Part shown: one piece after another, positions 6,910-13,306 of the stretch
Position numbering within the stretch: the first letter of the stretch is position 1
How the letters are laid out: each line of letters begins with the position of its first letter
Origin: SLRI01 sp964576715
Lineage (GTDB): Bacteria > Pseudomonadota > Alphaproteobacteria > Geminicoccales > Geminicoccaceae
Assembly: GCA_964576715.1 (NCBI GenBank)
Contig: CAZNWE010000067.1
Coordinates: 1 to 21,908, forward strand
DNA: 21,908 bases
Direction of reading: 5' to 3'
Notes under the pieces: generated by a model
Told to the model about the DNA's origin: nothing
Database searches by the model: none
Seen by the model: only the letters and a program-made list of their open reading frames with translations
Translations under genes and position numbers: made by a program

Positions 6910-8181
6910 TCAATACTTGTTGGCGATCGGCAGGTCCTCGGCCGGGAAGAGGGTGATCACCCGGCAGCCGGTGTCGGTGACCACGACCTCCTCCTCGATC
7001 CTGGCGGCGGAATAGCCGTCCGAGGCCGGGCAGTAGGTCTCGAGCGCGAAGACCATGCCGGTCTGGATCTCCATCGGCCGCTCGAGGCTGACCAGCCGGC
7101 TGATGATCGGCCGCTCGTGCAATGCCAGGCCGAGGCCGTGGCCGAATTGCAGGCCGAAGGCGGAAAGCTCGTCCGGAAAGCCGAACTCCTCGGCCTTGGG
7201 CCAGAGCCTGGCCACCTGATCGGTGCCGACGCCCGGGCGGATCGCCTCGATCGCCACGTCCAGCCATTCCCGGCACTTTACATAGGCGTCGTTCTGTGAC
7301 GGCGTCGCCCGGCCGACATTGAAGGTGCGATAGTAGCAGGTGCGGTAGCCGTTGAACGACTGCAGGATGTCGAAGAAGGCCTGATCGCCCGGGCGGATCA
7401 GCCGGTCGGTGAAGTTGTGCGGGTGCGGGTTGCAGCGCTCGCCCGAGATCGCGTTGATCGCCTCGACATCGTCCGAGCCCATCGCGTAGAGCATCTGGTT
7501 GGCCCGGGCGACGATGTCGTTCTCGCGCACCCCGGGCTTCAGCTCCTCCCAGATCATGTGGTAGACACCATCGACCATGGCGGCCGCCTGGTTGAGTAGG
7601 GTGATCTCGTCGATGTTCTTGATCTCGCGGGCATCGAGCATGATCTGCTGGCCGTCGACGACCTGCATCCCGGCCTTTTGCAGCGCGAACATCATCGCCG
7701 TCTCGGCGAGGTCGACGCCGACCTTGGCCTTGGCCACCCCGGCCTCGCGCAGGAGGCCCATGATCTCCTCGGCATGCGCCTGCATCAGCCCGAAGGAGGG
7801 CGGGATGGTGCCGCGCATGCCGAGCACCCCGGCCCGGCAGTGCGACGGATCGAGCCAGTCGCAATAGAGCTTGTGATGCACCGCGGCCGAGCCGAAATCC
7901 CAGACGATGGGCTCGTTGCCCTCGATCAGGAGCGCGAAGCGGCAGAGCTTGTCGCGCTCCCACTCGCCGATCTTGGTCCCCGAGACATAGCGGATATTGT
8001 TGACGTCGAAGAGCAGGAGGGCGCCGCAGTCCGAGTTCTTCAGGGCTCTTTGCGCCCGGGCGAGGCGATAGCGCTGCAGCCGGCGGAAGTCGACGCGGGT
8101 CTCGAAGTCGACCCCCATCTTGCCGGGCGACGGGATGGCGCGGTTCCAGTTCCAGTGATGGTCGAGGTCGCTGTCGGTCAT
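6910..8181 (-). CDS. M24 family (prolidase/creatinase-fold) protein with an altered metal site
   Basis: This is a 423-residue cytoplasmic protein. An N-terminal creatinase-type domain (RYRLARAQRALKNSDCGALL, then FDVNNIRYVSG) precedes the C-terminal pita-bread domain. Canonical M24 positions are mostly kept: the upstream His in NPHPH (about 253), first metal Asp271 (FFDI), His348 in FGHGLG, Glu381 in ALETY and Glu396 in RIEEE. The second metal Asp, expected eleven residues after Asp271, is Cys282 (GYRTCYYRTFNVG instead of GYxxDxxRTFxVG). The enzyme may therefore be mononuclear, use Cys as ligand, or act on something other than Xaa-Pro peptides. M24 relatives include creatinase and the DMSP lyase DddP. 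The start at 8181 has GGAG upstream, in a CTCC-T6-GGAG mini-hairpin. It is linked in an operon with the regulator and SDR genes. Confidence 0.85.
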   Translation of the reverse strand: MTDSDLDHHWNWNRAIPSPGKMGVDFETRVDFRRLQRYRLARAQRALKNSDCGALLLFDVNNIRYVSGTKIGEWERDKLCRFALLIEGNEPIVWDFGSAAVHHKLYCDWLDPSHCRAGVLGMRGTIPPSFGLMQAHAEEIMGLLREAGVAKAKVGVDLAETAMMFALQKAGMQVVDGQQIMLDAREIKNIDEITLLNQAAAMVDGVYHMIWEELKPGVRENDIVARANQMLYAMGSDDVEAINAISGERCNPHPHNFTDRLIRPGDQAFFDILQSFNGYRTCYYRTFNVGRATPSQNDAYVKCREWLDVAIEAIRPGVGTDQVARLWPKAEEFGFPDELSAFGLQFGHGLGLALHERPIISRLVSLERPMEIQTGMVFALETYCPASDGYSAARIEEEVVVTDTGCRVITLFPAEDLPIANKY

Positions 8182-8249
8182 GACGCGAGACTCCAAAAAA
8201 GGAGGGCAGGGGCACCGGGCCGCCGGTCGGGCGCGGCCGGTGAACGGGC

Positions 8250-10022
8250 TCAGTAGTGGCCGTGCGCGCGCATCAGCCGGTCGGCGCGGTTCTGGGCGTC
8301 GGTGAGGGCCTGATCGAGGCTCTTCAGGCCGCGGCACATGTCGTGCAGCTCCTCGCCGCAGATGCTGATGACGTCGCTGATCTCGGGGGCTGGCGGGCGC
8401 GGCCAGTATTGCAGCTGCCCGGCATGCGCCATGCCCTCGATCGTCTCGATCAAGGGCGAGAGGGCGCGGACCTCCGGATCGGCGGAGACCGAGAAGCGCG
8501 GGCTCACCAGGCTGCCGTTGAGCATGTAGGCCTTGCACGCCTCGCTCGAGGTGAGCGTGACCAGCGCCTGCCACGCCGCCTCCCGCCGCTCGGGGGCGAG
8601 GTTGGCCGGGATGCCCAAGGCGTAGCCGCCGACCGGTGCGATGTTGGCGCCGCCGGGGCCTCTCGGGTGGGGCAGAAAACCCGTCCGCCCGTGCGCCGGC
8701 GAGGCCGGGTCGTGGACGAAGTAGGGGGCCAGGAGCGTGTAGCCGTAGGCCATCGCCACCTCGCCCTTGGCATAGGCCCGGATCCGCTCGAACCAGGACA
8801 TGGTGAGGATGTTCAAGGGTGCGAGATCGAGCAGCTCGAGCAGGTACTCGGCGGTGCGCCTGCCCGCCTCGCTGTCGATCATCGGTCGCCGCCGCTCGCC
8901 CTCGAGCGCCTGCGCGTCGTACTCCTCGCCGATCGGGTCGAGGTCGAGGACGGGGCGGCCGAAGGCGCTCATGATCATCAAGAAGCTGTGGCCCATGGGC
9001 GTGCCACGCGCCGCGTTCCAGGCGATGCCGCGCAGCCCCTGGCCCGGCCGGTGCAGGCGGCGCGCGGCATCGAGCACGGCATCGGTGGTCGTCGGCGGGG
9101 CGAGCCCGGCCGCGGCGAAGACGTCCTCGCGATAGAAGAAGATCTCGGGCGTGGTCTGGATCGGCACCGCCCATTGCTGGTCGCGATAGCGGCAGCCCTG
9201 CCAGCTCGGCGGGTGAAAGTCCGAGCCGTGCACCCCCTCGGCCTCGATCAGCGCGTCGAGTGGCAAGAGCGCACCCTTGGCCGCGAACTCGCCGACCCAC
9301 GGCAGGTCGATGGCGATGATGTCGTAGCGCGACGCCTTGGCCTCGCTGTTCTTCAGCCCCTCGAGCCGCAGCCGGTCGATCGACAAGGCCCGGTTCTGGA
9401 TCGCCACGCCGAAGCCCTGCTCGAGCTGACGCTTGAGGTTGTCCATCGCCATGAAGGTGGGATCGGCATGGACCAGGATGCGCAGCGGCTCGATCAGCGC
9501 CAGCGGCACCTCGCGCACCGCCGGCGGGGGGATGATCCGGGCGGCCAGATAAGAGCCGCCGAAATAGTAGTCCTGCAGCCCGGTCGCCGGGCCCGGCAGC
9601 CCGAACGCCTTGCCGATCACCCGCTTGATCCGCCTCGCATAGTCGTACGCGGCGTCGATCAGCGGCCGGCTCGGATGCAGCGAGAAGCTCTTGCCGGTCT
9701 TGGTCCGCGGCCGGCGGACGATCAGCCCGGCCTCGACCATCTCCTCGATGCGCCGCATCGCCGTGGCGTAGGGCACGCCCGAGGCGGCGGCGAGACTGGT
9801 GACCGTGGTCAGCCGCGCCTGCAGATGCTGGCGCATCAAGAACAGCGTCATGCGAAAGCAGGCGTCGGTCTGCAGCAGCGGCAGAATGCCGAGCGCCTCG
9901 TCGTCCATCGCCTCGATGAAGGCCAAGAAGCGCAGCATCTCCTGACGATCGAGCACGACCGGCGGGGGGGCCGCCAGCTTCGGCGGCACCTCGCGCGTTT
10001 CGGCCATGAGCGTCGTGGTCAT
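8250..10022 (-). CDS. Winged-helix DNA-binding domain fused to a MalE-like solute-binding domain (one-component regulator)
   Basis: This is a 590-residue protein with no signal peptide or membrane segment. Residues ~50-118 form a MarR/GntR-size winged helix (TTVTSLAAASGVPYATAMRR, then EEMVEAGLIVRRPR and a basic wing). A helical linker (~119-145) follows. From ~178 to ~570 there is a full family-1 extracellular solute-binding fold: a start like PLRILVHADPTF, then QWAVPIQTTPEIFFYREDVF, GEVAMAYGYTLLAPYF, and a C-terminal lobe with GGYALGIPANLAPERREAAW. Such a domain is normally secreted; here it must work in the cytoplasm as a ligand sensor. The start at 10022 is the first ATG of the frame and gives an N-terminus before the helix bundle; ATG 10007 is possible. 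It is divergent from a sugar ABC operon with a repeated palindrome between them, so I infer it controls the locus. I do not recognise a named family. Confidence 0.82.
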   Translation of the reverse strand: MTTTLMAETREVPPKLAAPPPVVLDRQEMLRFLAFIEAMDDEALGILPLLQTDACFRMTLFLMRQHLQARLTTVTSLAAASGVPYATAMRRIEEMVEAGLIVRRPRTKTGKSFSLHPSRPLIDAAYDYARRIKRVIGKAFGLPGPATGLQDYYFGGSYLAARIIPPPAVREVPLALIEPLRILVHADPTFMAMDNLKRQLEQGFGVAIQNRALSIDRLRLEGLKNSEAKASRYDIIAIDLPWVGEFAAKGALLPLDALIEAEGVHGSDFHPPSWQGCRYRDQQWAVPIQTTPEIFFYREDVFAAAGLAPPTTTDAVLDAARRLHRPGQGLRGIAWNAARGTPMGHSFLMIMSAFGRPVLDLDPIGEEYDAQALEGERRRPMIDSEAGRRTAEYLLELLDLAPLNILTMSWFERIRAYAKGEVAMAYGYTLLAPYFVHDPASPAHGRTGFLPHPRGPGGANIAPVGGYALGIPANLAPERREAAWQALVTLTSSEACKAYMLNGSLVSPRFSVSADPEVRALSPLIETIEGMAHAGQLQYWPRPPAPEISDVISICGEELHDMCRGLKSLDQALTDAQNRADRLMRAHGHY

Positions 10023-10096
10023 TGGTTCCGACTCTTCAAGCAGTGCCGAAGCAGCCGCCCCGAGCAGCGGCTGGCTTTGCGACCCTCCCGATCACC

Positions 10097-10109
10097 AATC
10101 AGTCTGGAC
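10097..10109 (-). promoter_or_regulatory. Operator-like site 1 (13-bp motif)
   Basis: On the minus strand this reads GTCCAGACTGATT, agreeing with GTCCRRNCTGGAT except near the end (TGAT instead of TGGA in the second half-site). Its centre is about 80 bp upstream of the regulator start codon, suggesting autoregulation. Confidence 0.5.
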
Positions 10110-10139
10110 CGAACGCGGCTCGCCGCCCAGCACTCGTTT

Positions 10140-10152
10140 GTCCGATCTGGAT
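10140..10152 (+). promoter_or_regulatory. Operator-like site 2 (13-bp motif)
   Basis: GTCCGATCTGGAT on the plus strand is the middle copy of the motif, 43 bp from site 1 centre to centre. The half-sites TCCG and TGGA form a near-palindrome around a 3-base spacer. Confidence 0.5.
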
Positions 10153-10210
10153 GTATTGTCTCCGGGGGTCGCCTGGCCGGCGGTACGCTCATCATGCCAG
10201 TCGACAGAAA

Positions 10211-10223
10211 ATCCAGTTTGGAC
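10211..10223 (-). promoter_or_regulatory. Operator-like site 3 (13-bp motif)
   Basis: On the minus strand this reads GTCCAAACTGGAT; the core TCCA-AAC-TGGA is a perfect palindrome with a 3-base spacer. It is 71 bp from site 2 and about 100 bp upstream of the solute-binding protein start codon, a position suited to control of the ABC operon. Confidence 0.55.
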
Positions 10224-10322
10224 GAGATCGGCGTTGAGGCGAGGCCGGGCCTCTGTTCAGGTGACCGTCGACTCGTCGTCGCCCCGTCCACGGGCGACCC
10301 GTGCACCCAGGGAGGTAGATAT

Positions 10323-11255
10323 ATGCGTGGCTTGATGACCGCGACCGCCATGGTCGCTCTGCTGCCGGGGGCGGCCTTGGCCCAGTCCGTGACCATCGGC
10401 ATCACCCAGAACAATGTCGGTGTCGACAGCTACCAGACGACCTACGAGCAGGCTTTCATGGCCTATGCCGAGGAGCTCGACGGGGTCGAGACCGTGGTCC
10501 TCGATGCCGGCGGCGACGTCGCCCGGCAGATCGGCCAGATCCAGGACCTGATCCAGCAGCAGGTCGATGCCATCATCATCTGGCCGACCCAGGGCCAGGC
10601 CGTCGTCCCGGCGGTGCGCCAGGCGCACCAGGCAGGCATCCCGGTCGTCATCACCAACTCGCAGATCGCCGAGGAAGGGTTCGACTTCATCGCCTCCTTC
10701 TCCGGCCCCGACAACATCACCCAGGGCCAGTACTCGGCCGAAATGATGTGCGAGGCCCTCGATGGCGAGGGCCAGATCGTCCAGATCTCCGGCCAGCCCG
10801 GCTACACCACGGCGATGGAACGGCAGCAGGGCTTCGAGGACCGGCTCGCCGAGGCCTGCCCCGGGGTCGAGATCATGGAGACCCAGCCCGGCGACTGGAA
10901 TCGCGAGAAGGCGCAGCGGGTGATGGAGAATTTCCTCACCAAGTACGACCAGATCGACGGCGTCTACTCGGGCGACGACAATATGGGCGTGGGTGCCCTG
11001 AACGCGGCCAAGGCCGCCGGCCGCGCCGCGGGCATGGCGTTCATCGGCGCCACCAATTTCGCCGTCGGCTACGAGGCGATGGAGCGCGGTGAGTACTGGG
11101 GCTCGGTCTACCAGTCGCCGGTCGAGGACGCCAAGAACGCGCTCGATACGGCACTCGCCGTCCTGAATGGCGAGGACGTGCCCTTCCTCAACTACTTCGA
11201 CACGCCGAAAATCACCCAGGCCAACATGGACGAGTTCACCAAGCCGGTGTTCTAG
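10323..11255 (+). CDS. Periplasmic sugar-binding protein of an ABC transporter (RbsB-like, Peripla_BP_4)
   Basis: This 310-residue protein has a clear Sec signal peptide (MRGLMTATAMVALLPG, cleavage after AALA near residue 20). The mature part is a type-1 periplasmic binding fold. It shows the first strand VTIGITQNNVGVDSYQTTYE, the IQDLIQQQVDAIIIWPTQG segment with the hinge pattern of ribose/xylose-type proteins, IPVVITNSQI, and IDGVYSGDDNMGVGAL in the second lobe. It captures a sugar or sugar-like compound in the periplasm and delivers it to the two permeases encoded next. The start at 10323 follows GGAGG by seven bases. It is the first gene of the operon; a stable hairpin after the stop may keep its message more abundant than the downstream part. 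Ligand identity cannot be read from the sequence. Confidence 0.9.
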   Translation: MRGLMTATAMVALLPGAALAQSVTIGITQNNVGVDSYQTTYEQAFMAYAEELDGVETVVLDAGGDVARQIGQIQDLIQQQVDAIIIWPTQGQAVVPAVRQAHQAGIPVVITNSQIAEEGFDFIASFSGPDNITQGQYSAEMMCEALDGEGQIVQISGQPGYTTAMERQQGFEDRLAEACPGVEIMETQPGDWNREKAQRVMENFLTKYDQIDGVYSGDDNMGVGALNAAKAAGRAAGMAFIGATNFAVGYEAMERGEYWGSVYQSPVEDAKNALDTALAVLNGEDVPFLNYFDTPKITQANMDEFTKPVF

Positions 11256-11282
11256 AAAAAAACCGGGGCCAGCGCGACGATG

Positions 11283-11307
11283 GGCGGGGGTGCCGGTCAC
11301 CCCCGCC
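11283..11307 (+). terminator. Hairpin between binding-protein and permease genes (partial terminator or mRNA stabiliser)
   Basis: GGCGGGGGTG-CCGGT-CACCCCCGCC is a perfect 10-bp inverted repeat with a 5-base loop, 27 bp after the stop of the solute-binding protein. No U-tract follows, so full termination is unlikely. Such hairpins after binding-protein genes commonly protect the upstream mRNA and let the binding protein be made in excess over the membrane parts. Confidence 0.6.
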
Positions 11308-11352
11308 GTTTGCACAACGGCGACCGGGCCACAGCACCAAGGGGAGGCAGCC

Positions 11353-12345
11353 TTGGCGACCGACATCAAGACCGCCACCGGCAACGGGGCGCAGCTCAAG
11401 GCGTTTCTCGCCCAGCAGGGCATCCTGATCGCGTTCATCGTGTTCACGCTCGGCTTCGCGCTCACCTCCGAGCGCTTCATGAGCGCCGACAACCTGATGA
11501 CGGTGCTGCGCCAGGCGGCGATCATCGGCACCATCGCGGTCGGCGTCACGGTCGTCGTGATCGGCGGCAATCTCGACCTGTCGGTCGGCTCGCTGCTCTC
11601 CTTCGCGACGGTCCTGGTGGTCGACCTGCACGACAAGCTCGGCCCGCTGCCGGCCATGCTGGTGATGTTCGTGGCCACCATGGGCGTCGGGGCGATCACC
11701 GGCTTTCTGGTCGGCTATCTCCGGCTCAATTCGCTCATCGTCACGCTCGGCATGCTCTCGGCCATCCAGGGGGTGACACTGATCTACACCGGCGGGCAGA
11801 ACGTCGACATCGCCGATCAGACGACCACCTGGTTCGCGCTCTTCGGCCGCGGCTACATCCTCGGCATCGCCACCCCCATCGTCATCTTCCTCGGCCTCGC
11901 CATCCTGATGGAGATCTTGCTGCGGCGGACGACCTACGGCCGCAAGGTGTTCGCGGTCGGCGGCAACCCGACGGCCGCCGTCTTTTCCGGCATCGACCGC
12001 TCGCGCGTCGTCTTCTCGACCTACCTGATCTCCGCCTTCGCCGTCGGCTGCGCCGCCGTCATCATGGGCTCGCGGGTCATGGGCTCGCAGAACAATGTCG
12101 GCCAGGGCTACGAGCTCCTGGTCCTCGCCGGCGTCATCCTCGGCGGCACCAGCCTGCTCGGCGGCTCCGGCAGCGTCGTCAAGACCGTGCTCGGCGTGCT
12201 GATCCTCGGCTTCATCCAAAACGGCCTGCTGTTGCTGGGCTACCCCTACTACACCCAGTGGCTGGTCACCTGGGTCGTCATCATCCTCGCCGTCTGGCTC
12301 GATGTCGCGAGCCAGCGCGGCCGCCTGTTCACCACCTTCAACTGA
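11353..12345 (+). CDS. Sugar ABC transporter permease 1 (RbsC/BPD_transp_2 family)
   Basis: This 330-residue integral membrane protein has 8-10 hydrophobic segments. It carries the family signature GVTVVVIGGNLDLSVGSLLSF (about residues 64-84) and the C-terminal LVLAGVILGGTSLLGGSGSV loop of RbsC/XylH-type permeases. I chose a TTG start at 11353 because it follows GGGGAGG at a normal distance and gives the expected short cytoplasmic N-terminus (MATDIKTATGNGAQLKAF); no ATG suits. The open frame continues upstream through the hairpin without similarity. It is paired with a second, different RbsC-type permease 10 bp downstream, so the channel is probably a heterodimer. It transports the ligand of the periplasmic protein encoded upstream. 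Confidence 0.9.
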   Translation: MATDIKTATGNGAQLKAFLAQQGILIAFIVFTLGFALTSERFMSADNLMTVLRQAAIIGTIAVGVTVVVIGGNLDLSVGSLLSFATVLVVDLHDKLGPLPAMLVMFVATMGVGAITGFLVGYLRLNSLIVTLGMLSAIQGVTLIYTGGQNVDIADQTTTWFALFGRGYILGIATPIVIFLGLAILMEILLRRTTYGRKVFAVGGNPTAAVFSGIDRSRVVFSTYLISAFAVGCAAVIMGSRVMGSQNNVGQGYELLVLAGVILGGTSLLGGSGSVVKTVLGVLILGFIQNGLLLLGYPYYTQWLVTWVVIILAVWLDVASQRGRLFTTFN

Positions 12346-12355
12346 GGAGCCGGTG

Positions 12356-13306
12356 ATGCAACGGTTCAAGCGGGTCGTCCTGACCCAGCCGATCTGGCTC
12401 TTCGTCCTCGCCTGCCTCGTCTTCTTCAGCTTCGGCTCCGAGCACTTCCTCGATCTGCAGAACTTCAAGAACATCCTGGTGCAGACCTCGACCATCGGGC
12501 TCATCGCCCTCGGCATGACCTTCGTCATGATCAACGGCAATATCGACCTCTCGGTCGGCGCGGTGGTGGCGCTGGCCGCCTCGCTCGCGGTCGGGCTGCA
12601 GGACCAGCTGGGCATCTGGCCGGCGGTGGCGATCGCCCTCGGCGCCGGCCTCGGCCTCGGCTTCCTCAACGGCATGATCGTCTGGAAGACCGGGGTCGAT
12701 GCCTTCATCGTCACCCTGGGCGCGATGATCGGCGTGCGCGGCCTCGTCTTCGTCTACACCCAGGAACAGTCCTTCTTCTCGATGAACTTCGCCTATGCCG
12801 ATTTCGGCATGAGCGCTGTCGGCCCGCTGCCGACGCTGGCCGTCATCTTCCTCGCCTGCGCCGCCCTGATGCACTGGATCCTCTCGTCCACCGTGCACGG
12901 CCGCAACACCTATGCGGTCGGCGGCAACCGCGAGGCGGCGATCAACGCCGGCATCAAGGTCGGCCCGCACATGGTCGTCAATTTCATGATCGTGGGCTTC
13001 TTCGCGGCCCTGGCCGGGGTCACGCTCTCGACCCAGATGGGTGCTTCGACCCCCAATCTCGGCCGCGACTTCGAGCTCTGGACGATCACCGCCGTGGTGC
13101 TCGGCGGCACCAAGCTCGCCGGCGGCTCGGGCACCATCATCGGCACGCTGGGCGGCGTGCTCGCCATCGGCATCCTCAGGAACGGCATGAACCTGATGCA
13201 GGTACCGGCCTTCTACGTGCTCGTCATTCTCGGCACCATCCTGATCGCCGTCTTGTTCATCGACCGGCAGCTCAGCCGCAAGGGTGCCCGGGAGCTGCGG
13301 ACATGA
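12356..13306 (+). CDS. Sugar ABC transporter permease 2 (RbsC/BPD_transp_2 family)
   Basis: This is a 316-residue membrane protein, homologous in layout to permease 1 but distinct in sequence. The signature GMTFVMINGNIDLSVGAVVA (about residues 57-76) and the C-terminal TAVVLGGTKLAGGSGTIIG loop are present. The start ATG at 12356 is preceded by GAGGAG (12344-12349); an in-frame GTG directly before it is a possible alternative. It lies 10 bp after permease 1, and its stop overlaps the ATPase start by 4 bases (ATGA), so translational coupling is expected. Together with permease 1 it should form the inner-membrane channel. Confidence 0.9.
   Translation: MQRFKRVVLTQPIWLFVLACLVFFSFGSEHFLDLQNFKNILVQTSTIGLIALGMTFVMINGNIDLSVGAVVALAASLAVGLQDQLGIWPAVAIALGAGLGLGFLNGMIVWKTGVDAFIVTLGAMIGVRGLVFVYTQEQSFFSMNFAYADFGMSAVGPLPTLAVIFLACAALMHWILSSTVHGRNTYAVGGNREAAINAGIKVGPHMVVNFMIVGFFAALAGVTLSTQMGASTPNLGRDFELWTITAVVLGGTKLAGGSGTIIGTLGGVLAIGILRNGMNLMQVPAFYVLVILGTILIAVLFIDRQLSRKGARELRT

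Larger units (their letters stand above)
10023..10322. promoter_or_regulatory. Divergent regulatory region of the ABC transporter/regulator locus
   Basis: These 300 bases contain no gene and separate the regulator (leftwards) from the solute-binding protein gene (rightwards). It is moderately richer in A+T than its flanks and holds three copies of a 13-bp imperfect palindrome. Both promoters must lie here, but I see no sigma-70 pair strong enough to mark. The right end carries a good Shine-Dalgarno, GGAGG at 10311-10315. Confidence 0.6.

Noticed and set aside
6137..8215. 692-codon minus-strand frame that would fuse an N-terminal extension to the KduD-like protein
   Set aside because: The upstream part is an out-of-frame reading of the M24 gene. 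The ATG at 6901 gives a normal-length SDR, so there is no real fusion.
6910..9300. 796-codon frame extending the M24 protein upstream into the regulator gene
   Set aside because: The extension is an out-of-frame, Arg-rich reading of the regulator. The M24 family N-terminus and a Shine-Dalgarno fit the start at 8181.
8256..10322. Long plus-strand open frame running into the solute-binding protein gene
   Set aside because: It is antisense to the fusion regulator and has an Arg/Gly/Asp-rich shadow composition. The real gene starts at 10323 with a signal peptide and Shine-Dalgarno.
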